Positions 44,608 to 51,685 of a stretch of DNA of 64,000 nt are shown one piece after another. Numbering within the stretch: the stretch's first letter is position 1; every line of letters begins with the position of its first letter. Source of the DNA: Trujillonella endophytica (GTDB taxonomy: Bacteria; Actinomycetota; Actinomycetes; Mycobacteriales; Geodermatophilaceae); NCBI RefSeq assembly GCF_900110555.1, contig NZ_FOEE01000002.1:62001-126000 (forward strand). The letters run 5' to 3'. The translations under genes and the position numbers were made by a program. The notes under the pieces are model-generated. The model was not told where the DNA came from. It worked only from the letters and a program-made list of their open reading frames with translations, and made no database searches.

Positions 44608-44850
44608 GTGCCCAGCGACGAGGAGCTGTTCGAGCGCACGCTCGCGTTCTCCGACACGTACGCCTCCGATGACGGCGCCGTGACCATCCGGCGCTCCCGC
44701 GCCGGGAACGGGTACTCCACCGCCCGGTTCACCGGCCACTGCGCGGTCTGCGCGGGCGACGGCCTCACGCCGCACGAGGGCGAACCGCTGGAGGACCTCA
44801 CCGAGGCCGCACGGTTCGCCGCGGCGCACCGGCACGGCGAGGTGGACTGA
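44608..44850 (+). CDS. Small protein with CxxC/His cluster
   Basis: 80-residue soluble protein, unknown family. The middle carries FTGHCAVCAGDGLTPHEG, with two Cys and two His that could form a zinc site, and the C-terminus has FAAAHRHGEVD. GTG start behind a purine-rich GGAGGGGGGCAGGG stretch. It lies 57 bp after the preceding small gene and is probably in the same transcript. Confidence 0.65.
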   Translation: MPSDEELFERTLAFSDTYASDDGAVTIRRSRAGNGYSTARFTGHCAVCAGDGLTPHEGEPLEDLTEAARFAAAHRHGEVD

Positions 44851-44889
44851 CCACCGGCTCCGGCCCCCTGTCCCCCGCCGCCCGGCCCG

Positions 44890-44935
44890 CTCATCCCTCC
44901 GAGGCGAGGTGAGCGGGTGCGGCGGCCACGAGGCT
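44890..44935 (+). promoter_or_regulatory. Shared-class promoter: palindrome 44890-44908, -10 GAGGCT 44930-44935
   Basis: CTCATCC ctccg AGGCGAG, 21 nt, GAGGCT. The right arm is weak but the spacing is exact. Drives 45010. Confidence 0.6.
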
Positions 44936-45009
44936 CCGCGTGCCGGCCTTCCGGCCCGTCGCGCGAGCCGAGCGCCGAGGGCCACCGGCAGGGACGACGA
45001 GGAGACGAC

Positions 45010-45552
45010 ATGGCGATAGGACCCGTGCAACTGGTCGTGCTGGGATTCCCGACCCCGGACTTCCACGGCGAGATCATCGACGAGCTGGAGCGACTGAGGC
45101 AGAGCGACACCGTCCGGGTGATCGACGCGCTCGCGGTGTACAAGACGCCCGAGGGCGAGCTCGAGGCGGCGCACCTGAGCAACCTCTCCGACGAGGAGGC
45201 CATCGAGCTCGGCAGCGTGGTCGGGGCGCTGATCGGCCTCGGCTTCGACGGGGAGGAGGGTGCCGAGGCCGGCGCGCTGGCCGGCGCCCAGGCCGCCGCC
45301 GACGGGATCAGCGCCTTCGACGACGCCGATGCCTGGGACGTCCTCGAGGACATCCCCAACGGATCGGCGGCCGCGCTGCTGCTGCTGGAGCACCACTGGG
45401 CGGTCGGGCTGCGGGATGCGGTCGCGCGCGCCGGCGGCTACCGCGTCAGCGACGGCTTCATCAGCCCGCTCGACCTGATCGGGGTGGGTCTGCTGACCGC
45501 TGCCGAGGCGGCCGAACTGCACGCGATCGAGTCGGCCTCCGTGTCCAGCTGA
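45010..45552 (+). CDS. DUF6325/DUF1269-like protein
   Basis: 180-residue protein starting AIGPVQLVVLGFPTPDFHGEI, with a central Gly/Ala-rich segment (LGSVVGALIGLGFDGEEGAEAGALAGAQAAA, split by acidic residues) and an acidic C-terminal half. It resembles actinobacterial DUF6325 proteins and more distantly DUF1269. Function is unknown, and association with the membrane is possible. The ATG at 45010 has GAGGAGA upstream. It is followed by a tiny Arg-rich ORF in the same transcript. Confidence 0.7.
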   Translation: MAIGPVQLVVLGFPTPDFHGEIIDELERLRQSDTVRVIDALAVYKTPEGELEAAHLSNLSDEEAIELGSVVGALIGLGFDGEEGAEAGALAGAQAAADGISAFDDADAWDVLEDIPNGSAAALLLLEHHWAVGLRDAVARAGGYRVSDGFISPLDLIGVGLLTAAEAAELHAIESASVSS

Positions 45553-45605
45553 CCCCGGCCGGTCCACCCGGCTCGGGGCCTTCGACACGCGGAGAGGAGG
45601 ACGGC

Positions 45606-45692
45606 ATGTTCGGTTCACGCAGGGTCGCCCGGCGCACCGCCAGGCGCACCGCGCGACGCACCGGCCGCCGGGTCAACCGCCGTCGCGGCTGA
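45606..45692 (+). CDS. 28-residue arginine-rich peptide
   Basis: Micro-gene encoding a peptide with 13 Arg in 28 residues, arranged as repeated Arg-Arg-Thr-Ala steps (RRVARRTARRTARRTGRR). Evidence that it is translated: an AGGAGG site 5 nt before the ATG, and a position 53 bp after the DUF6325-like gene. Such a peptide would bind nucleic acid, polyphosphate or acidic membranes. The acidic protein encoded just upstream is a possible partner. All roles are inference. Confidence 0.6.
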   Translation: MFGSRRVARRTARRTARRTGRRVNRRRG

Positions 45693-45767
45693 CGCGGCGC
45701 AGCCCGGGCGCGCACCGGCCCCGATCCCGCGCCGGCCGACCTCGGTCCGGCGGGACCGGGGTCGGTG

Positions 45768-45983
45768 TCAGTGCCGGCCCGACAGCACGCGCCGGGCCGA
45801 GACGACGACGAGGCCGAGGATCCGGCACTGCGCGACGATGCCCAGCAGGTGCGACTCGTCGATCACCTCACCGCGCAGCGTGGCTCCGGTGCGCGCTTCC
45901 TCGATCCGCATGTCGCAGAAGGCCTCGCGCGCCTGCTCGGTGAGCGGGCCGTCCACGCGGAACTCGTACAGGGCCGGTGTCAT
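45768..45983 (-). CDS. Small protein of a paralogous pair (with 44344-44550)
   Basis: 71-residue protein, paralogue of the one at 44344: LYEFRVDGPLTEQAREAFCDMRIEEA...LLGIVAQCRILGLVVVSARRVL. Same predicted beta-alpha-beta layout, unknown function. The start can be GTG 45986 or ATG 45983 (in frame, adjacent); ATG chosen. It lies 36 bp after the amphi-Trp gene on the same strand, so the two probably share the promoter at 46331-46376. Confidence 0.7.
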   Translation of the reverse strand: MTPALYEFRVDGPLTEQAREAFCDMRIEEARTGATLRGEVIDESHLLGIVAQCRILGLVVVSARRVLSGRH

Positions 45984-46019
45984 CACGTGCCCTCTCCGTC
46001 CGGCGGGTCCACGGGCGAC

Positions 46020-46292
46020 TCAGGACGCCGTGGAGCCGTTCGCGTGTGCGCGTCCACTGGCCGGCTCCGCGGTGGACCACTTCAGCTCGAACTCGAGTTC
46101 GACCTCGTCGCCGTCGACCTCGACCTCGGCCTCGCACCGCACCTCGTCGGGAACGTCCATCTCGACGGTGCTGCCGGCCAGGCGGATGGTGACCCGGCCC
46201 TCCCCCGCGAGCGCCTCGGCGAGGTCGGCCACCCAGCGGGCCGCCTCCTTCCGGGCCATCGTGACCTTCCGCTCCACCTTCACGTCGGACAT
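46020..46292 (-). CDS. Amphi-Trp domain protein
   Basis: 90-residue protein of the amphi-Trp type: KVERKVTMARKEAARWVADLAEAL forms the amphipathic helix with Trp, followed by beta strands VTIRLAGSTVEMDVP and VELEFELKW. Family function is unknown; such proteins are common in actinobacteria and archaea. Acidic overall. ATG at 46292, class promoter 65 bp upstream. Confidence 0.8.
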   Translation of the reverse strand: MSDVKVERKVTMARKEAARWVADLAEALAGEGRVTIRLAGSTVEMDVPDEVRCEAEVEVDGDEVELEFELKWSTAEPASGRAHANGSTAS

Positions 46293-46330
46293 CCCGGGCT
46301 CCGTTCCTCGCCGGCGGTGGGGACTCCCGG

Positions 46331-46376
46331 AGCCTGCCGCGGACGCGGCCGCCCCGCCTCATCCGCGACGCATGAG
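46331..46376 (-). promoter_or_regulatory. Shared-class promoter: palindrome 46358-46376, -10 CAGGCT (46336-46331)
   Basis: CTCATCC gcgac GCATGAG, 21 nt to CAGGCT on the minus strand. The palindrome overlaps the stop codon of the YihY gene and so also encodes its last residues. Confidence 0.75.
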
Positions 46377-47252
46377 CGCACCGGGGCCGGCCGGGTCGGC
46401 CAGGTCTGCCTCCCCGACCCGCGGCCCGGGGGCCCACGGGGCGCGCAGGCGCCGGGCCCACGGCTCCGGCGCCCGGTCGAGCTCGGCGGCCACCACCGTC
46501 GCCGCGACGATGATGACCGCCATGGCGAGCAGCCACCCCACCAGCGCGAGGGTCACCCCGAACAGCCCGTAGCGCCGGCTGTAGGACTCGAGCAGATCGG
46601 GCATGTACACGGTCGTCGCGACCCCGTAGAGGCACGAGCAGGCGGCGGTCAGGACGCCCATCGGGACCAGCCGCCGCCACTCGATGCGCCGGTCGAGCAG
46701 CAGCCACGGCACCGTCGTCCACACCAGGAAGCCCGCGAGCCCGGAGACGACCACGACCAGCACGTCGGGGTACGGCAGGGGCTCGACGACGTCGCGCGCC
46801 AGGTAGAGCAGCGCGATGCCGAGCAGGAGGGCCGCCAGCCCGGCTCCGGCGTGCGCGGTGTGCGCGAGGCCGGGCCGCGGCTCGAACCGCCAGGCCTGCT
46901 CGTACATGTGCTGCATGCGCCGGGTGAGGCTGATCCCGGACAGGACCAGGAGCAGGACGCTGAGGGTGCCCGTCGCGCCGTCGCCGGTGTTCGCGAACAG
47001 CTGCCGCATGGCCGCGGCGGTGTCGCCGGTCAGCCGGAACCTGCCCACGAGGGCGTCGGCGACGACGTCGCCCTGGTCGACCGGGGCGAGGGCCGCCACC
47101 AGCAGGACGAGCGGCACGAGCGCGGTGAAGGCCTGGGAGGCGATCGCCAGCGCCCGGTCGATGCCGCGCAGGGCCAGGAAGGTCACGAGGCACCGGCCCG
47201 GGAACGTCGTCTCCAGGCGGCGCAGGATCGCCGCGGCCCCCTGCCGGTTCAG
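46359..47252 (-). CDS. YihY/BrkB family membrane protein, probable CTG start
   Basis: 297-residue YihY/virulence factor BrkB family protein with six transmembrane helices; function is unknown despite the old ribonuclease BN name. Conserved features are ETTFPGRCLVTFLALRGIDRALAIASQAFTALVPLVLLVAA at the N-terminus (read in two parts) and the central ISLTRRMQHMYEQAWR. The first good ATG/GTG (GTG 47186) would remove the conserved ETTFPGRC part and has no ribosome site. A CTG at 47252 has a perfect GGAGGGGAGG 6 nt upstream and restores the full N-terminus, so CTG initiation is proposed. It lies 39 bp after the DUF2252 gene, likely the same operon. Confidence 0.78.
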   Translation of the reverse strand: MNRQGAAAILRRLETTFPGRCLVTFLALRGIDRALAIASQAFTALVPLVLLVAALAPVDQGDVVADALVGRFRLTGDTAAAMRQLFANTGDGATGTLSVLLLVLSGISLTRRMQHMYEQAWRFEPRPGLAHTAHAGAGLAALLLGIALLYLARDVVEPLPYPDVLVVVVSGLAGFLVWTTVPWLLLDRRIEWRRLVPMGVLTAACSCLYGVATTVYMPDLLESYSRRYGLFGVTLALVGWLLAMAVIIVAATVVAAELDRAPEPWARRLRAPWAPGPRVGEADLADPAGPGALMRRG

Positions 47253-47291
47253 CGTCGGCCTCCCCTCCGGTCCGGATCCGGTCGCGGCAGG

Positions 47292-48734
47292 TCAGACGCC
47301 GGCCTCGGCGGTGATCCGGCCGGCCGCGATGGCCTCCACGAGGGCCAGGTGGTCGCGCTCGTTCTGGTCGGCGTAGGCGTCGGCGAACTCCCGGACCGCC
47401 TCGTCGAAGGCGGGGCCACCACCCAGGTACGCGGCCAAGGCGACGCGGTCGCCGGACCTGGCGTGCGCCCGGGCGAGGGTCCACCCGCAGATCTCGCCGT
47501 AGGCCACCATCCCCTCGGGAACCATCGCCTCGACCTCGACCGAGCCCTTCCAGTCGCGCAGCTGGCGGACGTAGAAGTCGCGCGGGACGCCGTCGAGGCC
47601 GGGCACCCGGACGAAGCCGAGGAAGATGTCGCTGACCGCCTGCATCAGCCGCTGGCCGACGACGACCCGCTGGCCGGCGTTGTCGAACCCGCTCGGGCCG
47701 GCGAAGGCCTCGAGCACCGACGGCCCCGCCTCCTTCGCCTGGAGGAACAACGGGTACGTGTCGTCCTCGAGGAACAGGAACATCCAGGACCGCGTGCCCA
47801 CGCTGCCGACGCCGACCACCTTCCGTGCCAGGTCCACCAGCCGGTACCGGTCGAGCAGCACCCGCCGCTCGGGTTCCAGCGTCTGCGCGTAGGTCCACAG
47901 GATCTCCCGGACGCCGTCCTCCGCGGCCCGCGCCTCGGCCGGGTCGGCGATCAGGTCCCGCAGCGGAACGACCAGCGGCGGCTCGGCGTCGATCTGCGCG
48001 ACGCCGTCGTGGACCGCGGCGAACCGGCTCAGGGCGCCCATGTTGTCCTTGGTCTGCGCCTTCGCCGCGGTCTTCGCGAGGGTCTTGCGCTGGCGGTCGG
48101 TGAGCGGCCGGGAGATCACGTCCTGCACGCGGGCCATGTCCGCGTGCGCGTACCAGACGCCGAGCGCGTCCATGCCGGCGAACTCGCGCATCGCCCGCCG
48201 GTACGCCGCCACCGCGGCCAGGACGATCCGCCGGCGGGCCTTGGCCGGGTAGCCGTTGGAGCGGCCCGCGATCTCCAGGCTCGCGGCGAGCCGCTTGACG
48301 TCCCACTCCCACGGTCCGGGCGTGGTCTCGTCGAAGTCGTTGATGTCGAAGACCAGGCGCCGCTCGGGGGAGGCGAACAGCCCGAAGTTGGACAGGTGCG
48401 CGTCGCCGCAGGCCTGCACGGTCAGCCCGGACCGGGGCGTGCGCGCCAGGTCGCTGGCCATCGGCAGGGCCGCGCCGCGGAAGAAGGCGAACTCCGAGGA
48501 CGCCATGCGCCCGTACCGGATCGGCAGCAGCTCCGGGACCCGGTCCAGTCCCTGCCCCTCGAGCAGGCTGATCGGATCGGCGCGGTCGGGTCCCGGCGTG
48601 AACTGGGCGTGGCTCTCCCGGGGCACCTCCGCGCGCGCCGCCCTCCCCTGCGCGGCACGCCGTTCCCGCGGCGCCGGCGGGGTCGGTGCGGGGGTCGCGG
48701 CCCGCTTGCGGCGCGTCGTGGTGCTTCTCGTCAT
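47292..48734 (-). CDS. DUF2252 family protein
   Basis: 480-residue DUF2252 protein. Family blocks are MASDLARTPRSGLTVQACGDAHLSNFGLFASPERRLVFDINDFDE (kinase-like HLSNFG and DINDFDE motifs, about residues 105-150) and VVGVGSVGTRSWMFLFL. The family has a protein-kinase/APH-like fold (HxxN and DxxD) but no confirmed reaction. The basic N-terminal tail (RKRAATPAP) is variable. ATG with GAGGGA 7 nt upstream; class promoter 73 bp upstream. Confidence 0.88.
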   Translation of the reverse strand: MTRSTTTRRKRAATPAPTPPAPRERRAAQGRAARAEVPRESHAQFTPGPDRADPISLLEGQGLDRVPELLPIRYGRMASSEFAFFRGAALPMASDLARTPRSGLTVQACGDAHLSNFGLFASPERRLVFDINDFDETTPGPWEWDVKRLAASLEIAGRSNGYPAKARRRIVLAAVAAYRRAMREFAGMDALGVWYAHADMARVQDVISRPLTDRQRKTLAKTAAKAQTKDNMGALSRFAAVHDGVAQIDAEPPLVVPLRDLIADPAEARAAEDGVREILWTYAQTLEPERRVLLDRYRLVDLARKVVGVGSVGTRSWMFLFLEDDTYPLFLQAKEAGPSVLEAFAGPSGFDNAGQRVVVGQRLMQAVSDIFLGFVRVPGLDGVPRDFYVRQLRDWKGSVEVEAMVPEGMVAYGEICGWTLARAHARSGDRVALAAYLGGGPAFDEAVREFADAYADQNERDHLALVEAIAAGRITAEAGV

Positions 48735-48780
48735 GGGATGTCCCTCGTCGGTCGGCGGCCCCCGCTGCGCTGTGCCGGGG

Positions 48781-48826
48781 ACGGTGCCCCGGCGGTGCCG
48801 GGGGGGCATCCCCCGGCGGAGGTGAG
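48781..48826 (-). promoter_or_regulatory. Shared-class promoter: palindrome 48808-48826, -10 CACCGT (48786-48781)
   Basis: ATCCCCC ggcgg AGGTGAG as read on +, 21 nt to CACCGT on the minus strand. Drives DUF2252 and probably YihY. Confidence 0.7.
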
Positions 48827-48911
48827 GACGAGCGGGCGGTGCGGGGAACGCGTACCCCGCACCGCCGCCGGCCGGCCGCGCCGGCCCGGCTGCCCGGCCT
48901 CGGCCGCTCGG

Positions 48912-49415
48912 CTACTCGGCCTCGGCCTCGGCCTCGGCGAAGGCCTCGCGCAGCGCGGCCTCCTGCTCGTTCGAGAGGTTGGTGGACACCAGCGTGGCGC
49001 CACTGTGCCGGAACTCCTCGATCACCTTGTCGGCGACGACGTGCGAGGTCATCACGAACAGCGCGGAGGTGCCGGGCGTGACCTGCTCGCGGACCTCGCG
49101 GATGAACTGGTCGTCGATGCCGACGTCGGTCATCGACCCGGCCAGCGCACCCATCGCCGCACCCACGGCCATGCCGAGCAGCGGGACGAAGAAGATCAGC
49201 CCGAACAGCAGACCCCAGAAGCTGCCGCCGAGCGCGCCGCCGCCGGCGGTGCTGTGCAACTGCTCGGTCTTCGGCCGCTTCTTCCCGTCGGGCCAGTAGA
49301 CGTAGGCGCCGTCGACGATCTGCAGCAGTTCCTCCTTCTGCATCCGCTCGAGCATCGCGAGCGCGTTCGCCGCTCCACCGGCCGAGTCGAACTTCCAGAC
49401 GGTCAAGGTCGCCAT
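48912..49415 (-). CDS. DUF1269 family protein
   Basis: 167-residue protein starting ATLTVWKFDSAGGAANALAMLERM, followed by KEELLQIVDGAYVYWPDGKKRPKTEQLH, a Gly-rich hydrophobic hairpin (about 57-95: FWGLLFGLIFFVPLLGMAVGAAMG) and a C-terminal soluble part with TPGTSALFVMTSHVVADKVIEEF. This is the DUF1269 layout, of unknown function and often stress induced. The acidic tail ends in Glu-Ala repeats. Divergent from the nonapeptide-repeat gene and sharing its promoter site. Confidence 0.88.
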   Translation of the reverse strand: MATLTVWKFDSAGGAANALAMLERMQKEELLQIVDGAYVYWPDGKKRPKTEQLHSTAGGGALGGSFWGLLFGLIFFVPLLGMAVGAAMGALAGSMTDVGIDDQFIREVREQVTPGTSALFVMTSHVVADKVIEEFRHSGATLVSTNLSNEQEAALREAFAEAEAEAE

Positions 49416-49504
49416 GCCAACTCCTGGGCTGCGTCGGAGGGCAGCCGGGGCCGGTTGCCCGCGCCGCGGGCCGGCATCGACGAGCCCGGCGGCGGCGTCC
49501 CCGG

Positions 49505-49578
49505 AGTGTGCGAAGCGCGGCGAGCGCCCGGCATCACCCGCTCCGGATGACGAAGGCGGCGCCGGGGCGGGGGACGCT
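49505..49578. promoter_or_regulatory. Bidirectional class promoter: palindrome 49533-49551, -10s CACACT (49510-49505) and GACGCT (49573-49578)
   Basis: ATCACCC gctcc GGATGAC with a -10 hexamer at 22 nt (left) and 21 nt (right). The rightward hexamer ends 6 nt before the GTG at 49585, so that mRNA is probably leaderless. Confidence 0.8.
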
Positions 49579-49584
49579 GCCGCC

Positions 49585-50529
49585 GTGGACCTGGACCGGC
49601 GACGGCGCGGCGCTCCGGTAGGACGGCGGGAGCTGCGGCATCTCGACCTGACCATCGGGCTGGGGGTCCGGCGGGTGGGGACCTCAGCGCTGGGCGCGGT
49701 GACCGCGGGCGTGGCCGGCGCCGTGGCACGGACGATCCGCGTGCTGCCGGGCGGCGCCGACCGGCTGGCCGCCGGGCTGGCAGCCGGGCTGGACGACCGG
49801 GCGCAGCGGATGCGGGAGCGGCTGGCCCGGGCGGCGGCCGAGGCGGTGCGCTGGGCGGCGGAGGCCGCGCTCACCGCGCTCGACGTCACCGACCTGGTCC
49901 GCCGGCACGTCGACCTGGACACGCTCGCGGCCGCGCTCGACGTCGACGCCGTGGTGGCGCGCACCGACCTGGACGCCGCCCTGGACCGGCTGGACCTCGA
50001 CGGCCTGATCGCGCGGGTGGACCTCGACGCGGTGCTGTTCCGCGTGGACCTCGACGGGGTCGCCGCCCGCCTCGACGTCGACGGTCTGGTCGGGCGCGTC
50101 GACCTCGACACGATCCTGTCCCGGGTGGACCTCGACGCGGTCCTGCACCGCGTGGACCTGAACGGGATCGCGGCCCGCCTCGACCTGGACGGGCTCGCCG
50201 CCCGGATCGACCTCGACGCCGTCGTCCGCCGGATCGACCTCGACGCCGTCGTGCGGCGCATCGACCTCGACGCCGTCGTGCGGCGCATCGATCCCGACGC
50301 CCTGGTCTCGCGGGTGGATCTCGACGCGGTCCTCGCCCGGCTCGATCTGGTCGCGCTCACCCGTTCGGTGCTCGCCGCCGTCGACCTCCCGGAGATCCTG
50401 CGGGAGTCCAGCAGCGCGGTGTCCTCCCAGGCGGCGCGGGTCGTGCGCACCGAGGGGATGCAGGCCGACGAGGCGGTGTCCCGCTGGGTCGACCGGCTCC
50501 TGCGCCGTCCCCATCCCGCACCGTCGTGA
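49585..50529 (+). CDS. Nonapeptide-repeat protein (xDLDxxxxR repeats)
   Basis: 314-residue protein dominated by 16 tandem 9-residue repeats (residues about 109-252) of consensus [VIL]DLDAVVxR. An N-terminal segment with a hydrophobic region (GTSALGAVTAGVAGAVARTI) precedes them. The C-terminal tail is VDLPEILRESSSAVSSQAARVVRTEGMQADEAVSRWVDRLLRR in overlapping segments. Similar repeats occur in some actinobacterial RDD-domain proteins, and an RDD gene is next door, convergent. The regular Asp and Arg spacing suggests a solenoid with charge ladders, possibly Ca2+-binding (inference). The GTG at 49585 fits the leaderless promoter; longer upstream starts run through the operator. Confidence 0.8.
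   Translation: MDLDRRRRGAPVGRRELRHLDLTIGLGVRRVGTSALGAVTAGVAGAVARTIRVLPGGADRLAAGLAAGLDDRAQRMRERLARAAAEAVRWAAEAALTALDVTDLVRRHVDLDTLAAALDVDAVVARTDLDAALDRLDLDGLIARVDLDAVLFRVDLDGVAARLDVDGLVGRVDLDTILSRVDLDAVLHRVDLNGIAARLDLDGLAARIDLDAVVRRIDLDAVVRRIDLDAVVRRIDPDALVSRVDLDAVLARLDLVALTRSVLAAVDLPEILRESSSAVSSQAARVVRTEGMQADEAVSRWVDRLLRRPHPAPS
49909..50340 (+). repeat. 16 x 27-bp in-frame tandem repeats
   Basis: 432 bp of 27-bp units encoding the nonapeptide repeats. Units 12-14 (about 50206-50286) are identical at the protein level (IDLDAVVRR) and nearly so in DNA, which suggests recent duplication. Confidence 0.9.
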
Positions 50530-50548
50530 CGCCGGGGCGGCGCCGAGT

Positions 50549-51046
50549 TCACGCGGAGGTGACCGCCGGGCTGCCGTCGGCGGCAGCGGCCACGAAGGGG
50601 TGCACGTCGTAGACGACGACCGACCGGACCAGCAGGTCCTGCAGCGAGCGGCGGCCGGGGCTGATCGCGCACCAGAGCAGGCCGGCGGGGAAGACCACGC
50701 AGGCCAGCGCGCGCAGTCCCGAGCGCGCCCAGCCCAGCAGCCCGTGTCCCTCCGACAGGACCCGCAGCCCCAGGAGGCGGGCGCCGTAGGTCCGGCCCGC
50801 CACGGCCCAGGCCACCGCCAGGTAGACCACCGCGAGTGCCGTCAGCGCCGTCGTCGTCGCCAGGAGGGAGATCTGTGGCCACCGGAAGTCGCGGGGGGAC
50901 CACACGAAACGGATCCCCGCCGCGGCCAGGTCGGCGGCGACCGCCAGGAGGACGACGACGAGCGCGTCCACGCAGGCGGCCAGCAGCCGCGTGACGACGC
51001 CGGCGTGGGCCCGCCGGGGCGGGTGCTCCGAGCCAGGAGGACCCAT
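50549..51046 (-). CDS. RDD family membrane protein
   Basis: 165-residue RDD-domain protein with three to four membrane helices. The hallmark is GVVTRLLAACVDALVVVLL (the Arg and Asp of the RDD motif), then WAVAGRTYGARLLGLRVL and a C-terminal SPGRRSLQDLLVRSVVVYDV. Some RDD proteins act as Na+/H+ antiporters; most are uncharacterised. The ATG at 51046 has GAGGTGG upstream. Convergent with the nonapeptide-repeat gene, 19 bp apart, with which it is functionally linked in other genomes by similar repeats (my recollection, not checked). Confidence 0.85.
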   Translation of the reverse strand: MGPPGSEHPPRRAHAGVVTRLLAACVDALVVVLLAVAADLAAAGIRFVWSPRDFRWPQISLLATTTALTALAVVYLAVAWAVAGRTYGARLLGLRVLSEGHGLLGWARSGLRALACVVFPAGLLWCAISPGRRSLQDLLVRSVVVYDVHPFVAAAADGSPAVTSA

Positions 51047-51077
51047 CTGCGCCACCTCTCCGCCGCCGGTCCGGCGC

Positions 51078-51123
51078 AGCGTGCCCCCCGACCCGGTGGC
51101 CCGCCTCCCCTCCCCCGGATGAA
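51078..51123 (-). promoter_or_regulatory. Shared-class promoter: palindrome 51105-51123, -10 CACGCT (51083-51078)
   Basis: CTCCCCT ccccc GGATGAA as read on +, 21 nt to CACGCT on the minus strand. Drives the RDD gene. Confidence 0.65.
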
Positions 51124-51155
51124 CCGCCGACCGGATGGCCGTCCCCCGGCGGCCG

Positions 51156-51201
51156 CTCATCCGCGGCGGGCGATCCCCGCCGCGTTCCCCGCCGCGACCC
51201 T
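51156..51201 (+). promoter_or_regulatory. Shared-class promoter: palindrome 51156-51174, -10 GACCCT 51196-51201
   Basis: CTCATCC gcggc GGGCGAT, 21 nt, GACCCT. The hexamer ends 6 nt before the ATG at 51208, so a leaderless start is likely. Confidence 0.8.
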
Positions 51202-51207
51202 GCACGC

Positions 51208-51678
51208 ATGCGACTGCCGCCCGCGGGCCTCCTTCTCGTGCTGCTCACCGGCGCCCTCGTGGGGGGCTGCTCCGACGACGACCCCTCGCCGGGTGCGGAG
51301 TCGACGAGCGCCTCCCCGACCGGATCGGCCTCGGCGTCCGCCGCCACCGGCACGGCGGCGCTGTGCTCCTCCCTCACCGACCTGCGGACCTCCGTGGGCG
51401 CCCTGGCCGACGTGCCGGTGCGCGACGGCGGCATCTCCGCGGTGCAGGACGCGTTGGCGGCCGTGCAGGACGACGTGGAGCAGGTCGTCGACGACGCCCG
51501 GGGCCAGTACCGCTCTGAGGCCGACGCGCTGAGCACCAGCGCCTCGGCCGTCGGGAGCGCGGTGAGCGACGCCGCCGCGAACCCGTCGGCGGCCACCCTC
51601 CAGGCCGTCGGCACGGCGGTCACCACCCTCGTGGACGACGTCGGCTCGCTCGTCGACGCCGTCGGCTCGACCTGCTGA
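51208..51678 (+). CDS. Small lipoprotein
   Basis: 156-residue secreted lipoprotein. Signal peptide with lipobox LVGGC (C21), then a Ser/Thr/Ala linker and a helical domain with two Cys (CSSLTDLR near 53 and C-terminal C156) that may pair. It has the look of actinobacterial envelope-stress lipoproteins, but no named family was recognised. Leaderless start likely. It is followed 7 bp later by an MFS gene, so they are one transcript. Confidence 0.8.
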   Translation: MRLPPAGLLLVLLTGALVGGCSDDDPSPGAESTSASPTGSASASAATGTAALCSSLTDLRTSVGALADVPVRDGGISAVQDALAAVQDDVEQVVDDARGQYRSEADALSTSASAVGSAVSDAAANPSAATLQAVGTAVTTLVDDVGSLVDAVGSTC

Positions 51679-51685
51679 CGCCGCC

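Noticed and set aside
49414-49584. Longer N-terminus for the nonapeptide-repeat protein starting near 49414.
   Set aside because: It would pass through the bidirectional operator and the divergent gene's start, and the promoter geometry places the transcript start at about 49585.
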